Under the pieces are notes generated by a model. That model had not been told where the DNA came from, made no database searches, and worked only from the letters and a program-made list of their open reading frames with translations. Source: Fomitopsis serialis (Eukaryota > Basidiomycota > Agaricomycetes > Polyporales > Fomitopsidaceae). From it: a stretch of DNA of 64,000 nt. This document shows positions 1 to 13,098 of the stretch, piece by piece. Position numbers and translations under genes: made by a program. Each line of letters begins with the position of its first letter. Within the stretch, counting starts at the first letter, position 1. The stretch spans positions 186,001 to 250,000 of the forward strand of contig NW_025954965.1 in assembly GCF_022376445.1 (NCBI RefSeq), in the 5' to 3' direction.

Positions 1-917
1 AACAGTGAAGACCCGCAGGACCCGATAGAGGTGCATAGAGTTTCTTGCGGATCCCACAACGGTGTTTGCTGAGATTGGCCTTCGAGCCCTCTTCCCCCCG
101 CCCCTGACGGGCGCACGAACATAGCGTGGCGGTATTCAGAGCGGGCGCGCCGCTGCTTCGAGGCCAGGTGCAGTCTGGAGAACCTAGATTGGCATCGGCA
201 GGTGCGTCGAGCTTCTCGAGACCCGATCATCTTTTGTATGTGTGGCAGGGAAGCGTGTAGGTTGAGAGGTGCTATGGGTCTCCGAGTCGCCATGGCTGTC
301 GGCACACACCTACGCTTTAACGCCTTTGCCAGTTGTGTGCACGTTCGAATTTGAATACAATGGATTTCGGTGATCCCGTTCCCGCGCCCGCAGCACGAGC
401 GGGTGTTCAGTTGTTCCCCATTGATCGACGGAGTGCGCTCGGAGTGCCTTGCATCGTGCGATAAGAAATGAACCAAGATAATTGTCATTTGTGATCGACG
501 GATCCTATGCGACGGGCGATCTCCGCAGGCCTCCCCTGGCTGGTGCAGGCACTGCGCTGAGTGTGCAGGCGGGCGCAGCGAGGCGGCGGGGGCTGGCTTC
601 CGGCGGATGGCCGCGGGGCGTGGCGGGCGCGGGGCATGACAAGAGCGGGCGCCGTGATTGGCCGGCCAAGGCGGGGAGCGGGCGCCTAGGGGCCGGGAGC
701 GGTGTGGCGATCGGTTTTCCGGAAGAGAAATATTGGCTTTCTCCTGGCTCACTCGGATTCCTTCGGGTCGCCGGGCGTGAACGTTCTCCAAGTGACTCCA
801 TCCGTCCGCCAGACTCGCATAGAAATTCAGACCCACAGCTCCTCCCGCCGCCATCTCCCCAGCAGGAACACTCGCATCCCAGCACTTCCTGCCCGCTGCC
901 GTCTACAGAGCCGTTCT
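1..917. other. Upstream region of GLT1, no gene seen
   Basis: No open frame here has protein-like composition, splice signals or a recognisable family. Frames in the 480-900 interval are open mainly because the DNA is G+C-rich. The stretch is best read as the 5' region and leader of GLT1. It contains two GATA motifs, listed separately. Confidence 0.6.
460..482 (+). promoter_or_regulatory. Pair of GATA-factor motifs upstream of GLT1
   Basis: GATAAG lies at 460-465 and GATAAT at 477-482, about 440 bp before the GLT1 start codon. Fungal nitrogen-regulatory GATA factors (AreA/NIT2 type) bind HGATAR sites, often in pairs, and glutamate synthase belongs to ammonium assimilation. The motif is short, so occurrence by chance is quite possible. 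Confidence 0.3.
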
Positions 918-3900
918 ATGGCCATCGCGCATTCTCATACCCCCTCTGCACTCCTGGATCACCCCCTACCCGTGTCCGACGACGACACTCAAAATGGTTT
1001 CAACACCGTAGAGCGCGACCCCACCTCCTGGGACGGCGCCCTCCCCGCCAGCCAGGGTCTATACGAAAATCAGTACGAGAAGGATGCCTGTGGTGTCGGC
1101 TTCATCTGTCAAATCAAGGGCGAACAGAGCCACAAAATCGTCTCGGACGCGCGACAGCTTCTCTGCGCCATGACCCACCGCGGGGCGACAGGCGCAGACA
1201 GCCGTGATGGCGATGGTGCTGGTGTCATGACAGGTATTCCTCACCTCTTCTTCAAGCGTGAGGCCGAGCGAGACATCGGCGCCGAGCTGCCCGACGCTGG
1301 GCAGTATGCCGTCGGAAATGTCTTCTTCAGGGCGAACGACCCTGTCGGCATGCAGAAGCAGCAGGCCGTGTTCTCCAAGATCGCAGGGGATCTGGGCCTG
1401 CGCGTTCTGGGATGGAGGGAGGTGCCTACTGACGGGACGATCTTGGGTCCTGCTGCTGCCAGTAAGGAACCTACCATCATGCAGCCCTTCGTTGTGCTTC
1501 GATCCCACTACGGAGACGGCAACACCCCTCGCGGCAGCGCATTCGATGCTACCCACTTCGAGCGTCAACTCTACGTCCTCCGTAAGCACGCTACCCATAG
1601 CATGTGAGTTGTCTTTCCCCTCTTATCCCATGTCGAAGCTGAAGCGCTGTGAAGCACACTCTCGAAAGGCTTCTACGTCTGCTCCCTCTCGAGCAAGAAC
1701 ATCGTTTACAAGGGCCAGCTCTCCCCGCCGCAAGTCTACAACTACTACCATGACCTGAACCATGTGCTCTACAGCTCTCATTTCGCGCTCGTACACTCCC
1801 GTTTCTCTACCAACACATTCCCCAGCTGGGACCGCGCGCAACCCATGAGATGGGCTGCCCATAATGGTAAGATTCTCCTGCGGATCTACCTGGTCTGGCG
1901 TTGAACATTCCCTCGTTAGGTGAGATTAACACCATCCGTGGCAACAAGAACTGGATGCGCGCACGCGAGGGTGTTCTATCTTCTTCCCACTTCGGCGACC
2001 AGCTCGATCTGCTTTACCCGATCATCGAGTCCGGCGGATCTGACTCCGCGGCGTTTGATAACGTTCTCGAGCTACTGGTTGTCAACGGCGTCTTGACGCT
2101 CCCAGAATCCGTGATGATGTTGATCCCCGAGGCGTGGCAGGGGAACGACACGATGGAGCCGGGGAAGGCGGCCTTCTATAACTGGGCAGCCTGCTTGCAG
2201 GAGCCTTGGGACGGTCCTGCGCTCTTCGCGTTCAGCGATGGCCGCTACTGCGGTGCCAACCTCGACCGGAATGGCTTGCGTCCCTGCCGGTATGTCGTGA
2301 CGAACGAGGACATTATTGTTTGTGCGTCCGAGGTGGGCGCCGTCTTCATCCCTCCAGAGAAGGTCGTCTCGAAGGGCCGCCTCAAGCCCGGGCGCATGCT
2401 TCTCGTCGACACTGTGGAGGGCCGCATCGTCGACGACAAGGAGTTGAAGCAGAGCACCGCCGCCAAGCAGAACTTTGCTTCGTGGATCGAGACGCATGTC
2501 CTGCATGTCCCGAACATCGTCAAGCGCGTCAAGCGTTCGCAGTCCATTGACCCCGTCATCGACGAGTACTCGCTGAGCACGGACCCGAAGCTCCTCGCGT
2601 TCGGATACACCGTCGAACAGCTCAACATGCTTCTCCTGCCCATGGTCACCGACGGTAAGGAGGCGCTTGGCTCTATGGGCAACGACGCGCCGCTCGCATG
2701 CATGTCCACGCAATGCCGCCTCATCTACGAGTACTTCCGCCAGCTCTTCGCTCAGGTGACGAACCCTCCTATCGACCCGATCCGCGAGAGCATCGTCATG
2801 TCGCTCGAGGCGTACATCGGGCCCGAGGGCAACCTGCTCGAGATGAACCCGCAGCAGTGCCAACGCATCCTCCTCCGCTCCCCCATCCTCACCATGGAGG
2901 AGATGAACGCGATGAAGAGCCTGAAGTACGCGTACTCGACCTGGCCGTCGCGCGTCATCGACATCACCTTCCCGAAGGAGCAAGGCCTGCCGGGATACCG
3001 GGTCGCGCTCGAGCGCGTCTGCAGCGAGGCGATGGAGGCTATCGAGGAGGGCGTGAAGGTCATCGTCCTCTCGGACCGCGCGACTGGCATCGACCGCATT
3101 CCCTTGTCGGCTTTGATCGCTGTCGGCGGTGTTCACCAGCACTTGGTCGCGCAGAAGAAGCGCGCTAAGGTCGCCCTGCTCGTCGAGACTGGTGAGGCGC
3201 GTGAGGTTCACCACCTTTGCGTTCTCCTGGGTTATGGTGCCGACGGTATTTGCCCGTGGCTGGCGTTGGAGTGCATCCACAAGGTTGTTCGTGAGGGCTT
3301 GTGAGTATCGATACCATTCCGTACATGAGGGCCTTGCTCACCACGTCCTACAGGGTCAAGGACAACAAGACCTACGAGGAGCTTCTGGAGAACTTCCGCC
3401 ACTCCGTTGACAGCGGCATCCTCAAGGTCATGTCCAAGATGGGTATCTCCACGCTGCAGTCGTACAAGGGCGCGCAGATCTTCGAGGCGCTCGGCCTGCA
3501 CACCGAGGTCATCGAGGCGTGTTTCACGGGCACCGCGAGCCGTGTCCAGGGTGCTACGTTCGACCTCCTAGCGATGGACGCGTTTGAGATGCACGAGCGC
3601 GGATGGCCGACGCGCGACACCGTCCTCCCTCCGGGCATGCCCGAGTCTGGCGACTACCACTGGCGCTCCGGCGGCGAGGCGCACATCAACGACCCGTCCG
3701 GCGTCGCGAACCTCCAGGACGCTGTGCGCGAGAAGAACCAGCGCGCGTACGACGCGTACGCGGACAATGCGAACCAGCAAACTCGCCACGTGCACCTCCG
3801 AGGCTTGCTCGACTTCCGCTACGAGAACGCTACTCCTATCCCCATCGAGCAAGTCGAGCCGTGGAGCGAGATCGTGCGCCGCTTCGTCACCGGCGCGATG

Positions 3901-6900
3901 TCGTACGGTTCGATCTCGATGGAAGCGCACTCGACGCTCGCCATCGCCATGAACCGTCTCGGCGGCAAGTCGAACACGGGTGAGGGTGGGGAGGACGCGG
4001 AGCGTTCGCTGGTCCTAGCGAACGGCGATACGATGCGGTCCGCGATCAAGCAGGTCGCGTCCGGTCGTTTCGGTGTCACCTCGAACTACCTGGCCGACGC
4101 GAACGAGCTGCAGATCAAGATGGCGCAGGGCGCGAAGCCCGGAGAGGGCGGTGAGCTGCCTGGTCACAAGGTCTCTACGTCCATCGCTCGCACTCGTCAC
4201 TCGACCGCCGGCGTCGGTCTCATCTCGCCCCCGCCTCACCACGACATCTACTCCATTGAGGATCTGAAGCAGCTCATCTACGACCTGAAGTGCTCGAACC
4301 CTCGCGCGCGTGTCTCCGTGAAGCTTGTCTCAGAGGTCGGCGTCGGTATCGTCGCCAGCGGTGTCGCGAAGGCGAAGGCAGACCACATCCTGATCTCTGG
4401 CCACGACGGTGGTACAGGTGCTTCGCGCTGGACGGGTATCAAGCACGCTGGTCTGCCGTGGGAGCTTGGTTTGGCTGAGACGCATCAGACCCTCGTCTTG
4501 AACGACCTTCGTGGCCGTGTCACTGTGCAGACGGACGGTCAGATCAGGACGGGCCGTGACATCGCCATCGCATGTCTTCTGGGTGCCGAGGAGTGGGGCT
4601 TTGCTACTACGCCTCTCATCGCTATGGGCTGTATCATGATGAGGAAGTGTCACTGTAAGTTCTGATCCCATGGTTGCCCCGCACCTTGTGTACTTTGTGT
4701 ACTAATCGTGCATCGCAGTGAACACTTGCCCAGTCGGTATCGCCACCCAGGACCCTCAGCTGCGCGCGAAGTTCGCTGGTCAGCCCGAACAGGTCATCAA
4801 TTTCTTCTATTACATCGCCGAGGAACTCCGTGCCTACATGGCGAAGCTTGGTTTCCGTACCATCAACGAGATGGTTGGTCGCGCGGACATGCTCAAGGTC
4901 GACGAGAAGCTCCGCACGCCGAAGACCGCGCACCTCGACCTCTCCGCGATCCTCAAGCCTGCGTGGCAGATGCGCCGCGGTGCGGCCACGTATCGTGTCC
5001 GTCCCCAGGACCACAAGCTCTACATCCGCCTCGACAACAAGTTCATCGACGAGTCCGAGCCCGCTCTTACGAAGGGCCTGCCTGTCCATATCGAGTGTGA
5101 CGTCACGAACACCGACCGCGCACTTGGCACTTCGTTGTCATATCGGGTTTCCAAGCTTTACGGCGAGGAGGGCCTGCCCAGGGACACCATCCACATCAAC
5201 ATGAGCGGATCTGCCGGACAGTCTCTCGGCGCATTCCTTGCTCCTGGTATCACGATTGAGCTGGAGGGTGACGCAAACGACTACGTGGGCAAGGGCTTGT
5301 CCGGTGGTCGCCTGATCCTGTACCCTCCGAAGCAGTCCACGTTCAAGGCCGAGGAGAACATCATTGCCGGCAACGTTTGTCTGTACGGCGCGACGTCGGG
5401 TGAGGCGTTCATTCGTGGAGTCGCCGCGGAGCGTTTCGCAGTCAGAAACTCCGGTGCCAACGCCGTCGTAGAGGGAACCGGTGACCATGGCTGCGAGTAC
5501 ATGACTGGCGGCCGTGTGGTCGTTCTCGGAAGTACCGGACGGAACTTCGCCGCCGGTATGAGCGGAGGAATTGCCTACGTTCTGGACACTGCGCACACAT
5601 TCGCCTCTAAGGTTAACATGGAGATGGTGGAACTCGGAAAGGTCACCGATCCCCGTGAGATCGCGCAGCTGCGTGGGTTGATCGAGGACCATCGCCACTA
5701 CACCGGATCTGAGGTCGCAGATCGTGTCCTCCATGACTTCCATCATTTGCTTCCGCTATTCGTCCGCGTCATGCCCATGGATTACAAGCGTGTACTCGAG
5801 GAGCAGGCTGTCAAGGCCAAGGAGGAGAAGATGCGGCAAAGCGTGGTCGACCTCATTCCGTCGCGGACCGCGAGCCAGGTTGACCTGGCTTCGGAAGGTC
5901 TCGAGGACATCCTCACCCCGAAGGAGCGTCCTCTTTTGACTCCCATGCGTTCATCCTCGAAGGCTCGCCACGAGCCTCTGATGCTTGATATGGAGGATTC
6001 CTTGGTGGACGATGCCACGACAAAGCAGCGTTTGAATAAGCTGGACAAGACACGCGGATTCATGAAATACAAGCGTCTCACGGAGACGTACCGCCCCCCT
6101 CGCAAGCGGGTCAAGGACTGGAAGGAGATCTCCACACGCCTGACTGAGGAAGAACTGAAGTACCAGTCCGCGCGTTGCATGGATTGCGGTGTTCCGTTCT
6201 GCCAGTCCGACACCGGCTGCCCGATTTCCAATATCATTCCCAAGTGGAACGACCTCGTCTTCAAGAATCAATGGCAAGATGCGCTTAACCGTCTTCTGAT
6301 GACGAACAATTTCCCCGAGTTCACAGGTCGTGTGTGCCCTGCGCCTTGCGAGGGGGCATGTGTGCTGGGTATAAATGAACAGCCGGTGGGTATTAAGAGC
6401 ATTGAATGCGCCATCATCGACAAGGTGTGTTACTTCGGACCTTTTTCTTGCGTCCTTGTCTGATGCGCATGTGCAGGGCTTCGAGATGGGGTGGATGCAA
6501 CCCAAGATCCCTCAGTTCCGTACGGGCCGCAAGATTGCTATCATTGGGGCTGGACCAGCAGGTTTAGCTTGCGCAGACCAATTGAACAAGGCTGGCCACA
6601 CCGTTACGGTGTACGACCGTAATGATCGCATGGGTGGTCTTCTCATGTACGGCATCCCGAAGTGAGTGCTTTCCGCTGTCTGGAGTGAGAGACGCGTTCT
6701 AACTTTGCATCAGTATGAAGCTCGACAAGTCGGTCGTGCAGCGGCGCCTGGATCTTATGGCCGCCGAGGGCGTGGTGAGTATCCCATGATCAACGACTGC
6801 GAGATTGCGTTAACTGATACGGTCGTAGACGTTCGTGCCCAACACGCACGTTGGCAAGGATATCGATGTCAACGACCTCCGTGCCGAAAACGACGCCGTC

Positions 6901-7975
6901 ATCATGTCCACCGGTGCTACATGGCCTCGTGATTTGAAGATCCCCCACCGTGAAGCCGATGGTATTCATTTCGCCATGGAGTACCTGCAGGTACGCTAGC
7001 AGTATCCTCGTCCCTTCTGAGTGGCGCTAACAAGCCTTTTGTAGCTGAACACGAAGTCCCTGCTGGATTCTGAGCTCCAAAACGGCAACTATATCAGCGC
7101 GAAGGGCAAGGACGTCATCGTCATCGGTGGCGGTGATACTGGAAACGACTGCATTGGCACTGCGATGCGTCACGGAGCCAAATCGGTCACGAACTTCGAG
7201 CTGCTCCCCAAGCCGCCTGCTGCTAGAGGAAGAGATAACCCGTGGCCGCAGTGGCCGAGGTGAGTGTGATCTTCTCCCGCGATACAATAGAGAGGTACTG
7301 ATGATCTGCGTCGCAATTCAGGGTCTTCCGTACCGATTACGGACATACCGAAGTCGCGGCTCACTTTGGCAATGGTACGTATCGAGTGCTGTCATATGGC
7401 ATCGATTCGCTCATGTTTGTATGGTTGCAGATCCTCGTGAATATTGCATCTCCACCAAGGACTTCGTCGTGGATGACGAGGGCAAGCTCGCGGGACTTAA
7501 CACTGTTCGTGTCGAGTGGACGAAGGACAGCGGTGGACGCTGGAAGATGGAGGAGGTTCCCGGCTCCGAGAAGTTCTTCCCGGCACAGCTTGTCTTCCTC
7601 GCACTCGGTTTCCTTGGACCCGAGTCTGACGCTATCAAGGCTCTTGGGCTCAAGCAGGACGCACGGTCGAACATCCAGACGCCGCAGAAGAGCTACCACA
7701 CCAGCGTCGATGGTGTCTTCGCCGCCGGTGACTGCCGCCGTGGCCAGTCTCTAATCGTCTGGGGTATCAAGTGAGTATTTATACATGAATGTATATGGTC
7801 AGTGTCTGACGGCGGCATTTACAGCGAGGGACGCATGTGCGCTGCTGAGGTCGACAGATGGCTTAGCGGTGGCAAGACGAGACTGCCTGATGACGGAGGG
7901 ATCAAGAAGCGGGTCTTCATTCCCCCCGCGAGTACGCTCTCGAGTGGAACGCAGGTAGTGCAGGTCGAGGCTTAA
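918..7975 (+). CDS. GLT1: Glutamate synthase [NADH] (GOGAT), fused large and small domains
   Basis: This enzyme makes two glutamates from glutamine and 2-oxoglutarate using NADH, as part of nitrogen assimilation. I read about 12 exons (918-1603, 1655-1866, 1920-3300, 3354 onward, and so on) giving about 2,150 residues, normal for the fungal single-chain enzyme. The order is: propeptide of 57 residues, then Cys58 (ACGVGF), the class-II glutamine amidotransferase nucleophile; central domain; FMN-binding synthase domain; the 3Fe-4S cysteines split by the intron at about 4654-4718 and continuing as NTCPVG; the glycine-rich GXGXG domain; then the small-subunit-like part with CMDCGVPFC cysteine clusters and the dinucleotide fold [11 protein letters not shown] second NAD(P) fold ([10 protein letters not shown]) follows. 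The start is the ATG that puts the catalytic Cys after a normal-length propeptide. All exons join in frame and the gene looks intact. Confidence 0.97.
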
Positions 7976-8256
7976 ACGGGCGCGAGGGTCACTCTGGTTG
8001 TCTATTTCATGATTGCTATGCATCTGACGAACGGCTACGCTTGTATAATTCACTTCAACACTACGTCTACGCTACGTTGTATGAGTAGTTCACTACGATA
8101 TGGCAACATTGTATCGAATATAGTTTGCTTTCACCTGAGGATACATCGGAGCGAGACTGAAGTACATCGACTCAGCAGCGGGTATAATACAAAGATGGAT
8201 GGATACATATGAATAACGACAAGCCGAGGCCTCAACGTTTCGACATACACAGGCAC

Positions 8257-9394
8257 TCATCGCATTTGCTCTTCTTCGTAAATACGCACACCACCTTTGC
8301 CCCAAGATTCGAGGATGGCCTTCCCAGCACCCGTAGGTTGGGTGAACGCGATCTCACCCTTCCTGGGGTCGAGGGGGCATCCCAGAATGAAGTTCTGCGC
8401 CGCGGCGGTGAGCAAGTGTGTCGCTACACCGAGTCGGCGATGGGTAGAAGAGACAAATAGGCGAGGAATGCCCATAGGGGTCGGAAGCGGAGCAGGGTGG
8501 ACGTATAAATTCGTCGACGTGTCGACGGGTATCAAACTGTGGAGGGGACGGCGAGCGGGAGCTGCGCTACCGGGCGCAGGATTAGAGGTGCGCGCTGCGA
8601 GATCGGCGTCGGTCGCGATGGCCATGGCGGTGGAGATACGCTGTGCGATGACACAACCGACGATCTTCTCGCGTGGGGTAAGGGATGTGCTCGAAGACGT
8701 GGAGAGTAGGAAGAGGTAGATCTTGCATTGTTTGAGAACAGCCGGAGAAAGAGGGGGAGAGGACAGAGCGAGGCTCATCGTCTCGAGGAGTATGGTGAGC
8801 TACAAAGAACATGCATTGTAAGAACCCCTTGAACGAGATGTAGGAATAAATTCGTCATACCTTGGCACCGATCTTGCCCCCTACGTCCGGACGGAAGCTG
8901 ACCATGCGACCCTTGGTGCCGTTCTTCAGCTTCACGCCTGTGGCCAACTCCTCAACATTTGCCTTCGACGCCTCGCGCTCTTCTTCGCGGCCCCATTCCA
9001 GGCCGCGTTGCACCCTGGCGCAGTGCTTTCGATGGAGACTCTCATCGTCGGGAGCACCCATGGTGTACGAGAGGTCGCAGCGCTCGCACGTCTTGAGAAC
9101 AGTGACGTCAAGAGCGAAATGCAGCTGAGTGAGCTTCTGCTGCTTCTTGGATGCGTCGGCTGCGCCTTTCTTGCCCTTCAGCACGTCTTTGCCCTTGACA
9201 GAGCCTAAGACAGACTTGCGCGGCCTCTTGGAAGAGGGCGAGGGAGAGTTTGGCGCGGAGGAGTCCTCGAGGAAGGAGCGCTTTCGCTTCACAGGTGGTG
9301 GAGAGCTTGAGGCGAGGTCGGACGGCGGCGTGGACGGCATAGGGGGCAGGCGAGAAGCCCGTGTAGTGTATGTTCGTTTGAGGTCAGGAGCCAT
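8257..9394 (-). CDS. ECO1: Cohesin N-acetyltransferase ECO1/ESCO
   Basis: It acetylates the SMC3 cohesin subunit to establish sister-chromatid cohesion in S phase (family knowledge). Two exons are read, 9394-8861 and 8799-8257, with a 61-bp GT-AG intron, giving 358 residues. The N-terminus is disordered and Lys/Ser/Pro-rich. Residues 86-93 (QKLTQLHF) resemble a PCNA-interacting box. Directly after it lies the C2H2-type finger with C103, C106, H121 and H124. The C-terminal exon carries the acetyltransferase core, including the GIPRLFVSSTHRRLGVA acetyl-CoA-binding stretch and the EIAFTQPT block typical of ESCO proteins. The gene is convergent with GLT1 (stops about 280 bp apart). The finger plus ESCO-specific core makes another GNAT family unlikely. 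Confidence 0.92.
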
Positions 9395-9938
9395 CACAGT
9401 GTTTGACAAGAGATGGAGGAAGGAGGGGAGGGAGAGTGAGGAGGGATAGTGTGATCCGGTGAGGCGATCATATACACCGCGTCGCGTTGGCTTTGTTTGG
9501 CGTTTGCGCACTTCGCGCGTCAGTCACATGACTTTCGCGTGGACGCGTTTCTCGACCGTCGAAAATTATCAAGCTCTCGACACAGTACGACGAGGAGCGC
9601 GTAGTCGGAGATGTAGATCCGCTGTACTACATTGCCCTGTACTCACTGCCACAGCTCTGAGTACTAGCCCTCGATCACACCTCCGGCTTTCTTGCGAGAC
9701 TCTGAGCCGGTAATCAACCAGAGTGACAGGTGAGATAGTGTATTATCTATTCTATTCACAACATATCTTGCTACCCATGACACGATATACCCCAGGAGTC
9801 AAGACTATTAAAGGGGAATATACACACGACCAAGAAAAGACCGTAAGACATAAAGGAGGGCCGCCCACGGCGCCCTTCTCAGAGCGATTCGGACATGAGA
9901 TAAATAAGAACGAAGGTGATAGCGAAGAGCGACACTCT
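9395..9938. other. Intergenic: ECO1 upstream and GH55 copy 1 downstream flank
   Basis: No gene is seen. The half nearer the GH55 gene (from about 9560) matches the 3' flank of the second GH55 copy near 14305-14735, so it belongs to the duplicated unit. Confidence 0.6.
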
Positions 9939-12900
9939 TCACTGTGTCCAGGACGTGACCGTGTCTTGAATACCATCAGTGTTGCTGCTAGCCGCTATGA
10001 CAGGCGAGCTATCGACGCTGAGCAAATTGACGACACCGACAGTCGATAAACTATAAAGGCCAATTCGGGTGGACGATGAGTCTACGTTGACGATCTGCAT
10101 CTGGCAGGTCGTCGTATTGAGGCAGGTCTGGCCGTAGTCCTGGTAGAAACTGTAAAGGCCCGCACCTAGTATACGCAGGGTTCAAGGTTAGGTCCAAAGC
10201 GGTTTATCGTGTGTACAGGACGTACCAAAGACAGTGATGTCTGTCGACGACTGAACGTAGAGGCCCCACGCAGCAGTCAAGCTAATGGGGAAGCTAGGAT
10301 CTTTGTAGGTGCCATTGATGGAAAATGGGACTGGGGGAACTGGTAGAGGTTGGAAATAGGGCTGAACAATTGAAGCATCCCGTCGGTCTCAAACGAATCT
10401 AGATGTGTAGTACAACCACGTACAGTTTCCGACTGCATCACTCCAATGTAGTGGTTCTGTGCCCCGGCGAGGTTGTACTGATACAGGACGTGGTGTTCAG
10501 CTAAGCGACAGGTCAGCCCGTCTAATCAAGTCTTCGCGGAATTGCGACTCACAAGCTAATAGTAACAAGACCAAAAATCAACATAAGGACAAGACATCAG
10601 AGAGCCGACGCACCGGTGCCAATCATCCAGACAGGTCCTGCTGACTCTGACAAGATACCCCTGCCACTGTAGAGTGTTAGGTTGCTCTGAGCAGCGTCGT
10701 CAAGATCATGGTCTGCGAGCCACACCCAAGTGCCCTGCAACGGTGTCAGCGCCGCTTCTTGAACAACCGAGTAAGAGGAAGCCTGCCTCGATATACGCAT
10801 TGGAGTTGGCCGTTAAGTGCAAGCCGAGGAACGCCGCCGAACAAGACGGTGAATTCATCTCCATCTCCACGCCATCGCACTGCGCCACCTCTAAATCCGT
10901 GCCTACAGCACCTCCCAGACTACAACATCAGCGATCAGCGATCAGCAAACTTTTCAACATAGCTTGGACGTACCGGATGAAACTATCCCACATGCCAGCG
11001 CCGCCTTGAGCGGGCGAGTTGACATTCCACTCGACAACGATCGCACCGGCGGCTGTTTAGATGTTTAGATGAGCCTGACACTCGTGCGGGGAAAATGAGA
11101 GCGCGTACCAGGTCCCTTCGTGGTGAAAATCATGTTCGAGATTTCCATGATACCTGACGAGCCCGGTGCACCGACTTGCACGACCGGCGAAGGATTGGTC
11201 TGATCCTCGAAGGCCGAACCAGATCCCATGATGGCTGCCCACACCTCGCCGACCATCTGCGTTCCTGCGGGGATCTGAAGCGTGCTGGTGACGACGTAGG
11301 TTCCGGCGTCGAAATAGATGATGGCGCAGCCGGAGTACTTGGAGACGGGGATCAGCACGATGCAACGCACATCCGAAAGGTCTCCAACTTAATCATACCT
11401 TGTTGAAGACAGCTTGGAGCGCGGCCGTGTCGTCCGTCGAGCCGTCACCCTTTGCGCCCTGGTCCTTGACGCTCACGAACTGATCCACAGCGTAGTCCTC
11501 ATACTGCGGTATCGTCCGGCCAAAGATCTTGTCGCCAGCCATGAGGCTGCTCGCCTTGGATGGCCCAGTGATGTCTCCCGCCGTGAACGTTGCGGAACCG
11601 CTCGTACCGGAGTACACGTTGCCTTGGCCCCAGCTGTCGATCGTCATCGTTCCGCCCTCAAGAAGTGCTTCAGTGTGGTTGAGGACGCTGACGGCCGCGG
11701 ATACATTGTTCAGCACGATGTTATTGAGGACAATGGATCCGGCGAGTGTGCCATTTGAGGCTTCGGAGGTCCGGTAGAAGACGGGTGTGTTGGACGCGGT
11801 AGCGTCGATGATTGCCATCGACCCGGCGGTCTGGGTAGCTTTGGTCAAACCGCCGGTCGTCACATCGAAGCCAACTTCACAGTCGTTGACTCAAGTAGCA
11901 ACGTGAGTGATAAGGGAATGTTGGTTTTGAGTCGTACTCACTCGTCACATCCTGGAAAGTCCAGCCCCAGTTCCAGGCCATGTAGACAGCTGTCGGATAA
12001 TTACTTGATACACTACAAAATCAGTCGACCAAGTACACACCAGTCTGGCAGTTGTTCATGGTCACGTTGCGGACAGTGAACTGCTGGTTGCCCAACCACA
12101 TGGCATACTTGCCTCCGTTGAAGACCAAGTCTATTGTCGCGAGGTAACATCAACAGTACATCCCGGACCATCGCGTTGCAGCACGGCTCACCTCCCATCT
12201 TGCCACCACTACCGTTCTCCATGAAGATACCCTGGTGCGCCGTGTCGCTCGCAGTGCTCATCTCGAAGACGACATTATGAAGCGACGTAGCCTGCGAGAC
12301 CTGCCAGTGGATGCCGGTCGAGCTCGCGTTCGCCGGGGTATCGGTCAGGTCGATGACGAAGTTGCGCACGGCACGGTAGAAGTTGTTCGTGGCGTTGTAC
12401 CAATTCGCTCCGTTGCCGCCTGTTAGATACGGGTTTGCGTCTGACAATGAAGGTAATTAATTGCTATAGTATGGGTTTCAAAACTCGATCGAGAAATCGG
12501 ACACCGCGAGTGTTTGACTTACCGATGACCGCCAATCCGGTAAAATTCCGTGAGGCCAGTAGGGTGGGTGGTACCTTCGCATCACCGATCATCTGCGTGT
12601 AATATGTCAAGCTATAGATTCGCGTCGTAAGCACGACGTCACGGATGTTAGACCACAGGCTTGACGCACTTGAGCGGGGCCGATACCTTGTAGGTACCCT
12701 GAGGGAAGTAGACAACCGCAGGTGTGACGGTGGACGATGCGCAAGTCCCATTGCCACAGCTGTCCAGTGAAATCGCGGAGCTGAGAGCCAGTAATGAGTA
12801 CATGACCAACAGAGACATCAGGGAATTGTGTGTACTTGATGGCATCGGTGTCATCTGCATTGCCGTCACCAACCGCACCGTAGTCCTCTACATTACGGAA

Positions 12901-13098
12901 GACGGTGTAGGAACTAGGGTCCGGGTTAAAGGCTGAAATGCCTTGGTGCTTGATGCTTTGCATCCAATAGGGATCCGTGGGGGCAGCGGTCCCGCTGGTG
13001 AGGGCAGAAGAGCATGCCGACCCTAGAGCTAGAGCAGCAGGCGCGGAGGCCAGAAAGCCATATGTCAAAGATATCAAAGAAAGAACAGGCGCCAACAT
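9939..13098 (-). CDS. GH55 exo-beta-1,3-glucanase, copy 1
   Basis: A predicted secreted enzyme releasing glucose or short products from beta-1,3-glucan. It begins with a hydrophobic signal peptide (APVLSLISLTYGFLASAPAA). The first pectate-lyase-like beta-helix repeat carries YGAVGDGNADDTDAI, then AVVYFPQGTYKVS. The second repeat carries DQGAKGDGSTDDTAALQ and IIYFDAGTYVV, matching the twin beta-helix plan of GH55. A later conserved block reads VWLADHDLDD. The gene is split by many introns of about 50-60 bp; one (10735-10786) has a GC donor. All exons can be joined in frame to the stop at 9939. The ATG at 13098 follows a TATA-like element by about 84 bp. The family's catalytic glutamate could not be placed with certainty by eye. 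It is a close tandem paralogue of the gene at 14736-17987. Confidence 0.9.

Noticed and set aside
482..1207. Open frame over the GLT1 leader and first exon
   Set aside because: It overlaps the GLT1 start in another frame, has no ATG at its head and no recognisable composition; the glutamate synthase frame explains the region.
2072..3280. 402-codon open frame antisense to GLT1
   Set aside because: Antisense openness from strong G/C codon bias of the real gene; the sequence is charged low-complexity with no domain.
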